In this document: one piece after another, positions 59,225-64,000 of the stretch
Position numbering within the stretch: position 1 is the stretch's first letter
Layout of the letters: the number at the start of each line of letters is the position of its first letter
DNA from: Aquabacterium sp. A7-Y
GTDB taxonomy: Bacteria > Pseudomonadota > Gammaproteobacteria > Burkholderiales > Burkholderiaceae_C
Direction: 5' to 3'
NCBI RefSeq assembly: GCF_026153205.1
Contig: NZ_JAPFBW010000008.1
Span: 62,001 to 126,000, forward strand
DNA length: 64,000 bases
The notes under the pieces: generated by a model
What the model saw: only the letters and a program-made list of their open reading frames with translations
What the model was told of the DNA's origin: nothing
Databases searched by the model: none
Translations under genes and position numbers: made by a program

Positions 59225-60511
59225 ATGGATCCACTGCTTCAACGCTTGCGGCATACCCCGCCTGCATGCCGCCGACTGCTCGTGAGCGACTGTCTGGTCG
59301 AGCTGTCGCAGATGATCGGCTACGTGGCAGTGCCATGGTGGATCACCACGCAGGGCGGTGTGAGCGAGCTGGCGACCTATGGGGTGGTCTTGGCCGTCGT
59401 CACCTTGCTGTGCCGCTTGCTGCTGTCCCCCTTCGGCGACCGGTGGCCCAAGCGGCTGCAGATCGTCCTCGGGCTCACGGCCCAGGTGCTCGTCGCCACG
59501 GCGATCGCGGCGCTCGCGCTCTCTGATCACTACCGCTTCCCGCTGCTGCTGGCCGCCGAGATGGCGGCAGCGGTCGCCCATGCGCTCGTGGGACCGGCCC
59601 TGGCCCACCTGGCCGCTGAACTGGTGCCACCGACGCAGTTGGCCGAGGTGCTCAGCCTGCAGAAGGCGGGTGCGGCGCTGGGGCGCATCCTGGGGCCTTT
59701 GTTGGCCGGGGTACTGATTGCCGCAGGCGGCGTGCAAGGCGCCCTGGTCGCGATGCCACTGCTGTACCTGGCTGCGGCTGCGGCCGCCTGCTTCATCCCC
59801 GCTCCCCCCACACAAGGGGTTTCGCCTCCGGCCGCAGCCTCGTGGTGGTCGGAGCTGCGGCGCGGCTTGATCGCAAAGTGGGCGATTCCGCTGGAGCGCG
59901 GCTGGACCTTGACCAACTTCCTGGCCTGGATCTTTCTCGGTCCGGCTGTCACGATGCTCATTCCGCTCAAGATCCAGTCGCTCGGACTGCCGGGCAGTTG
60001 GCTGGGCTGGGCCGAAGCCGCGTTGTCGGTTGGCATGCTGGTCGGGGCCCTGGCAGGACAGCGGCATCTGGTGCAGCGAGTCGGGCGCTACACGTCCCGC
60101 TGCGGCGCTGCAGCCGCCGAAGGGCTTTTCCTGGCGAGCGTGGGCCTGTGCGGTTCAGCGGGAATGATGGTGCTGGCTCTGTTTTTTGTGGGCTGCGCCA
60201 ACTCGGTCTACACGCTGGTGGGGCAGACGCATCGCACGCTGACCATTCTGCAGGCCTTTCGAGTTCGCATGGCCTCGGTCAATCTGTGCTTCACACAGAT
60301 CGCCGGCATGATAGGCCCGGCCCTTGCGGCTTCAGGCGTCGCCCGGTACGGCATCGATGCGGTCTACCTGTGCTTCGGCCTCACCGCGGCGGCCGCCGCG
60401 CTGTTGTTCGGCCTGCTTCCGCGTGCGCGAGAGTTCCTGTCTCTGGGACACGAAGAGGTGAAGGATTGGTATCGCAAGGAGTACCCCGGCGCCTTCCTCG
60501 CGATGAAATGA
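59225..60511 (+). CDS. MFS-family transporter
   Basis: The 428-residue protein has about twelve hydrophobic helices (VVLAVVTLLCRLLLSPFGDR, GAALGRILGPLLAGVLIAAG, MMVLALFFVGCANSVYTLVG). The short SPFGDRWPKR loop is like the MFS A-motif between helices 2 and 3. It is probably an inner-membrane drug or metabolite exporter. The start at ATG 59225 (MDPLLQRLRHTPPACRRLLV) fits the cytoplasmic N-terminus. Confidence 0.88.
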   Translation: MDPLLQRLRHTPPACRRLLVSDCLVELSQMIGYVAVPWWITTQGGVSELATYGVVLAVVTLLCRLLLSPFGDRWPKRLQIVLGLTAQVLVATAIAALALSDHYRFPLLLAAEMAAAVAHALVGPALAHLAAELVPPTQLAEVLSLQKAGAALGRILGPLLAGVLIAAGGVQGALVAMPLLYLAAAAAACFIPAPPTQGVSPPAAASWWSELRRGLIAKWAIPLERGWTLTNFLAWIFLGPAVTMLIPLKIQSLGLPGSWLGWAEAALSVGMLVGALAGQRHLVQRVGRYTSRCGAAAAEGLFLASVGLCGSAGMMVLALFFVGCANSVYTLVGQTHRTLTILQAFRVRMASVNLCFTQIAGMIGPALAASGVARYGIDAVYLCFGLTAAAAALLFGLLPRAREFLSLGHEEVKDWYRKEYPGAFLAMK

Positions 60512-60556
60512 GCACTTGGAGCGCCGGGTCCGGCGCCCTGCCGGGGTTCAGTGCGT

Positions 60557-61579
60557 TCACGCCGTCGCTTGGCGCTTGTCCTCTTTGTCGAGCTGGTAGC
60601 CTTCGTCCAGCGCCTCGCGCAGCACGGTGTAGGCGGAGGTCGCCCCCGGCGCGTCGCGGATGGGCTCGGGCCGTTCCGCCCCCTCCTCCAGCACTTTGTA
60701 GGACTGGCCGAACGCATCGGTGCCTTGCCTGCTGAACAGGCTTTCCAGCGCCGCCTCCTCGCTGGTCCTCGCATACGGCCCCTCGGTCAACGACATCGCG
60801 TGCCACTGCGCCTTGAACTGGGCCCGGTCACCGACCCGGCTGACAAACCAGTCCGACACCTTGCTGGTGCCGATCTGCTCGCCCACCAGCTCCGCATAGC
60901 CGGCCTGGCCGGGGCGGGCCAGCGCCAAGGCGTGGACCTTGATGTCGTCCCAGCCCTTGTGCTGGAAGAAGGCCTGCAGCTGCTCCTGACCCGCCACCAG
61001 CGATTTGGCAGACTGGGTGTAGTCGATCAACAGCACCTCGTTGCGCTCCGGCCGTTTCGGGAAGTTGGACTCGAAGTGTGCGAACAGCCGCTCGCGCTGC
61101 TGCGGCGTGAGGCGTTCCGCGTCCTTCGACATCAACACCTCGTCGGTGATCGAAGGCACGCTGTGGGCCGGCCGGAAGCTCGAGAGCGGCACGATCTGCC
61201 CGCGCAAGCGGGCGTTCTGCAGCGAGGCGATCACGGCTGTCGGGCTGCGGCCCAGGCCGACATAGCTGAACCGATTCGGCGGGAACTTGTCGACGATCTT
61301 CTCGCTCAGCTTGTTGATGCCGCGAAGCAGGGTGCGCTGTGCTTCTTTGGCTCTTTCAGCGGATGGCTGGGTGATGGCCGCCGAGCGCAGGCGCGCTTCG
61401 GCGGCGCTCATCGGCGGCGTCCCCTGCGACGGCGATGTGCTGACCGTGTTGTGGGGCGGTCCCTCGGACGCTGTCTGCAGGCCGCCGTGCTGCGTCGAGG
61501 TGGACTGTGCGGCCCCGGCGCTACCGGCCATAGGGCCGCCAGGGGGAACTTTCGGAGGGGTGTTGAGGTTGACTGGCAT
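60557..61579 (-). CDS. phosphoribosyltransferase-like protein, candidate effector
   Basis: The 340-residue protein starts with a disordered, Pro/Ser/Thr-rich leader (MPVNLNTPPKVPPGG ... about 70 residues) with no signal peptide. The central domain contains FSYVGLGRSPTAVIASLQNA and, about 115 residues on, EVLLIDYTQSAKSLVAGQEQ. Their spacing and shape resemble the two loops of phosphoribosyltransferases, where VLLIDD-T-GxTL binds PRPP; the second acid and the glycine are changed. Its C-terminus (DAPGATSAYTVLREALDEGY) is unrecognised. A disordered leader suggests secretion, but this is inference. The ATG at 61579 follows CGGGA. Confidence 0.6.
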   Translation of the reverse strand: MPVNLNTPPKVPPGGPMAGSAGAAQSTSTQHGGLQTASEGPPHNTVSTSPSQGTPPMSAAEARLRSAAITQPSAERAKEAQRTLLRGINKLSEKIVDKFPPNRFSYVGLGRSPTAVIASLQNARLRGQIVPLSSFRPAHSVPSITDEVLMSKDAERLTPQQRERLFAHFESNFPKRPERNEVLLIDYTQSAKSLVAGQEQLQAFFQHKGWDDIKVHALALARPGQAGYAELVGEQIGTSKVSDWFVSRVGDRAQFKAQWHAMSLTEGPYARTSEEAALESLFSRQGTDAFGQSYKVLEEGAERPEPIRDAPGATSAYTVLREALDEGYQLDKEDKRQATA

Positions 61580-61703
61580 GGGCGTTTCCCGAGGCTTGAT
61601 GCCCATGAGTGCTGCCGCATCCGGTTTGTATCCCTCGCTTCCGCCAATCAGCCCAAAGCCCGGCCAGCCGACCACGGTGCTGCGCGGGTGCGGCTGCGGG
61701 CGG

Positions 61704-62009
61704 TTAAAGAGCCGCCGCCGAGTGGACCTCTCGATAGTGGGAAACGACCGGGAACGGGTCGTAGAAGTGGTGCAGCAGGCGCTTCCACTCCTGGTACTGG
61801 GCCGACTGGCGGAACCCCACTTCGTGCGCCTCCAGCGAGGACCATCGGACGAGCAGGATGTACTCGTTGGGACGCTCGATGCAGCGCTGCAGCTCATGCG
61901 AGAGGTAGCCGGGCATTGAAGAGATGAACTTCTGCGCCACCAGAAACGCGCCTTCAAACTCTGCTTCCTGGCCCGGGCGAATCCGCAGCGGTGCGACTTC
62001 AAGAATCAT
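61704..62009 (-). CDS. antibiotic-biosynthesis-monooxygenase (ABM) domain protein
   Basis: The 101-residue protein fits a single ABM domain: MILEVAPLRIRPGQEAEFEG, SMPGYLSHELQRCIERPNEY and LLVRWSSLEAHEVGFRQSAQ. These ferredoxin-like dimers act as monooxygenases, haem-degrading enzymes or anthrone oxidases. The ATG at 62009 has GGAAGA close upstream. It lies 124 bases before the effector-like gene on the same strand, possibly co-transcribed. Confidence 0.85.
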   Translation of the reverse strand: MILEVAPLRIRPGQEAEFEGAFLVAQKFISSMPGYLSHELQRCIERPNEYILLVRWSSLEAHEVGFRQSAQYQEWKRLLHHFYDPFPVVSHYREVHSAAAL

Positions 62010-62214
62010 GTGATCTTCCAAAAGATGAGGTGAGCGATACGCGCCATTCTCGGTGTCTCAGGCGTGATGGTGCTCGGCCCCGGCTCCACCCCGCTCCGGC
62101 TTCAACGTCGGTCGCCGTTTTGCGCAGGCCTCAAAGCGCAAACGGGATAAACCCGCTGCTTCACCCGCGCCGGCTGGACCATCATCGGCAAGGTGGAAGC
62201 ACGAAGGAGCGGTG

Positions 62215-62451
62215 ATGGCAGACCTTGCAAAGGAACTGGAGCACCTTGCCGAGGCGGACCGGCAGATCGCGGCTGCGGAAGCGCAGCTCGCCACGGTCGA
62301 AGCGACCGCCGACAAGCTCGCGGCGACCGGTGCCGACCTCGGGGAGACGGAAAATCTGCTGACCACGATGCGGGACACCTTGGCCGCATTCCGGCATAAC
62401 CGGCGCTTGATCGCAGACACCATCGAGGACATCAAGGCGGGACGGCGTTAA
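62215..62451 (+). CDS. small coiled-coil protein
   Basis: The 78-residue product is a continuous helix by composition: MADLAKELEHLAEADRQIAA, QLATVEATADKLAATGADLG and NRRLIADTIEDIKAGRR. AGGAG lies 6 bases before ATG 62215. It has no membrane segment. It may be a structural or antitoxin-like partner; the function is unknown. Confidence 0.6.
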   Translation: MADLAKELEHLAEADRQIAAAEAQLATVEATADKLAATGADLGETENLLTTMRDTLAAFRHNRRLIADTIEDIKAGRR

Positions 62452-62522
62452 GGCAGCGCTTGTCCACCGTGCTCGTCGGACGCCAGCGCCGACAACATCG
62501 TGTGGCGGCTTTGACTTGTCGT

Positions 62523-62562
62523 AACTGGTACGAAACTGGTACTTGACTGCCTATATTAGGCA
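62523..62562 (+). promoter_or_regulatory. repeat-rich promoter candidate of the chitinase gene
   Basis: AACTGGTAC occurs at 62523-62531 and 62534-62542, 11 bases apart (one helical turn). A TTGACT (62543-62548) follows, and TGCCTA-TAT-TAGGCA (62548-62562) is a perfect dyad with a TATATT-like core. Direct repeats plus a palindrome suggest two regulators or one with two modes. They lie 224-263 bases before the chitinase ATG. Confidence 0.5.
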
Positions 62563-62563
62563 G

Positions 62564-62785
62564 GTCGCCGGGCGCTGTGCCCGCGGCGCTGCGGGGCAGA
62601 CGCCCACCGCCCTTCGCCTAGGCGGTGCGGCAAACAGGGACGAGCGTGCCGGCCCATCGCGGTCGGCATCTCGGCACCCGGAGGCAGCAACAGGTCTGCT
62701 CCAGTGGCTCTCCGGCCCTCCCTCGCGCATCGCCGTCACGGCATCTCTGATGCGCGAGCCCCAGACCGCAAAGGAGAACCGAGCC
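62564..62785 (+). other. structured leader upstream of chitinase
   Basis: Several stems can form in this roughly 220-base leader: CACCGCC with GGCGGTG (near 62607-62629), GCCGGCC with GGTCGGC (near 62649-62668) and GGAGGCAG with CTGCTCC (near 62681-62703). No known riboswitch consensus was recognised. It could be an untranslated leader under RNA-based or attenuation control. AAAGGAG lies before the ATG. Confidence 0.4.
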
Positions 62786-64000
62786 ATGCCTCATCACCTC
62801 TCACTGCGGAGAGCGCGCCTGCGCCTGCTCACCGTCGCCGTTGCCGCACTGGCGGCCGCCTCGCTCCACGCCGCCCCGGAGTGGAAAGCCGACACCTTCT
62901 ACCCGGCCGGCACCATCGTCTCGTACGAGGGACGCGACTACCGCGCTGTGGTCGACCAGGTCGATCACAGCCAGTCAGGCTGGAACCCGACGGTGCCGAG
63001 CCTGTGGGCGCCAGTCGGAGCCGACAACACCCCGCCGCCCGCGCCGGGGCCGTCCCCCAGCCCGTCGCCGTCGCCCTCGCCCGGCTGCGGTACACCGTGG
63101 AACAGCGGCACCGCCTACAGCGGCGGCGCCCTGGTCAGCGCTCAAGGCGCCACCTACCGGGCCAACTGGTGGACCCAAGGCCAGGAACCGACCAGCCACA
63201 ACGGCTCCGCCGGCAGCGGCCAGCCGTGGACCCGGGTGGACAGCTGTGGTAGCAACCCGCCGCCGCCGGGGCCCACACCTCCGCCACCGCCACCGCCACC
63301 TCCGCCCCCCGGGCCCACGCCACCGCCACCTCCGCCCCCCGGGCCGACACCGCCGCCGCCACCTCCGCCTCCGCCGCCCCCCGGTCCGCCTCCACCGAGC
63401 CCGCAAGGTTTCCTGTTCGGTCCGTACAAGGACGTGACGATCAACATGGACTGGAACACCAACGTCATCTCCACTGCGGTGCCCGGCAGCCGCCAGCCGC
63501 TCCTGGACGCCTTGCCGAGCGGCGTCAGAACCGTCACCTGGTCGTTCGCCACGGGGGAATGCGGCCAGGAAACCTGGGGCGGCCTCCAACCCGCAGCCCT
63601 GGCCCAGGCCAATGTCCAGCGTTTCGTGAGTGCGGGGAAGAACTACATCATCTCGACGGGTGGTGCGGCGGGTGCGTTCACCTGCAGCAGCGACGCCGGG
63701 TTCGAAGCCTTCCTCCAGAACTACGACTCGCCCCATCTGGTCGGTGTCGACTTCGACATCGAAGGCGGACAGGGCCAGGACGTCATCAACGACCTGGTGC
63801 AGCGCGCCATCGCAGCGCAGCGCAACCATCCGAGGCTGCGCTTCAGCTTCACGCTCGCGACGCTTGGCGGCAACTCGCCGCAAAGCCTGGGTGCGGCCGG
63901 CGTGCGCACGATGGAAGCCTTGAAGGCGTTCGGCATGCGCAATTTCATCATCAACCTGATGGTGATGGACTACGGCAGCCCGACCCCCAGCGTGTGCACG
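62786..64000 (+). CDS. GH18 chitinase with two chitin-binding modules (3' end outside window)
   Basis: At least 405 codons are present. There is a signal peptide (LRLLTVAVAALAAASLHA). Two CBM5/12 chitin-binding modules follow (APEWKADTFYPAGTIVSYEG with YRAVVDQ, and PWNSGTAYSGGALVSAQGAT with YRANWWTQG), then a Pro/Gly linker of about 50 residues. The catalytic domain has the GH18 motif GVDFDIEGG, giving Asp322, Asp324 and the acid Glu326. It is secreted and cleaves chitin. The frame is open to the window edge. Confidence 0.92.
   Translation, partial: MPHHLSLRRARLRLLTVAVAALAAASLHAAPEWKADTFYPAGTIVSYEGRDYRAVVDQVDHSQSGWNPTVPSLWAPVGADNTPPPAPGPSPSPSPSPSPGCGTPWNSGTAYSGGALVSAQGATYRANWWTQGQEPTSHNGSAGSGQPWTRVDSCGSNPPPPGPTPPPPPPPPPPPGPTPPPPPPPGPTPPPPPPPPPPPGPPPPSPQGFLFGPYKDVTINMDWNTNVISTAVPGSRQPLLDALPSGVRTVTWSFATGECGQETWGGLQPAALAQANVQRFVSAGKNYIISTGGAAGAFTCSSDAGFEAFLQNYDSPHLVGVDFDIEGGQGQDVINDLVQRAIAAQRNHPRLRFSFTLATLGGNSPQSLGAAGVRTMEALKAFGMRNFIINLMVMDYGSPTPSVCT

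Noticed and set aside
62564-62785. Class I c-di-GMP riboswitch before the chitinase
   Set aside because: GCAAAC and GGACG occur near each other, but the order, the conserved GGCAAACC and GGACGCAAAGC blocks, and the paired stems do not fit the consensus.

Overview
The window is GC-rich DNA from a betaproteobacterium, most likely Burkholderiales of the Rubrivivax/Leptothrix/Caldimonas kind. This is inferred from base composition, the many PEP-CTERM proteins, and the mix of LysR, MerR, DUF2946, DUF3574 and DUF4142 families. I see no rRNA, tRNA, CRISPR array or replication origin. Gene density is moderate, and a striking fraction of the window is broken gene fragments.

Layout. 1-6.75 kb: the 5' two-thirds or so of an RHS-repeat protein, running off the left edge, a HAF-repeat secreted protein and an Ig-like lipoprotein, all on the minus strand. 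7.0-8.4 kb: a tautomerase and a divergent LysR regulator sharing a perfect 13-bp palindrome. 8.6-16.5 kb: a mosaic in which a GNAT / PEP-CTERM / HAD / XRE block appears twice. The left copy keeps the GNAT gene and only shreds of the rest; the right copy keeps PEP-CTERM, HAD and XRE but has a dead GNAT. Between them lie an FkbM methyltransferase, a haem-oxygenase-like oxidase plus class II aldolase operon, and IS3 and IS5 scraps. 16.6-19.6 kb: a DUF3800 protein and a coiled-coil protein that I do not recognise, together a candidate defence module. 20-21.4 kb: an IS701-family element with a frameshifted transposase. 21.7-24.2 kb: an unknown protein plus an ankyrin protein, then small membrane proteins. 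24.4-26.1 kb: a WYL regulator divergent from a glutathione S-transferase.

26.3-33.3 kb holds several relics: a gene chimera, the 3' stub of a Tae4-like type VI amidase effector followed by its intact Tai4 immunity gene, a truncated VOC gene, a DUF2946 gene fused in frame to the last residues of a deleted TonB-dependent receptor, and a decayed SMI1/KNR4 gene. Intact genes here are a BNR/sialidase-like protein, a thioredoxin-like protein, and a LysR/FAD-oxidoreductase pair. 33.4-40.7 kb is an exported-protein region with four PEP-CTERM proteins and two lipoproteins. 40.9-44.9 kb has a MerR regulator, an EamA exporter with a nitroreductase under a divergent LysR, and a DUF3574 lipoprotein.

45-62 kb mixes signalling and metabolism (a PAS-GGDEF-EAL protein, a cupin, a MerR/methyltransferase pair with a SoxR-box-like site, a dihaem peroxidase with DUF4142, and an MFS transporter) with leaderless proteins that look like toxins or effectors: a CheD/CNF1-like protein, an ADP-ribosyltransferase-like protein, a phosphoribosyltransferase-like protein and a proline-hinged 615-residue protein. 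The right end carries a secreted GH18 chitinase with a structured leader; it runs off the window. No secretion-system genes are present, so delivery of these candidates is inference only.
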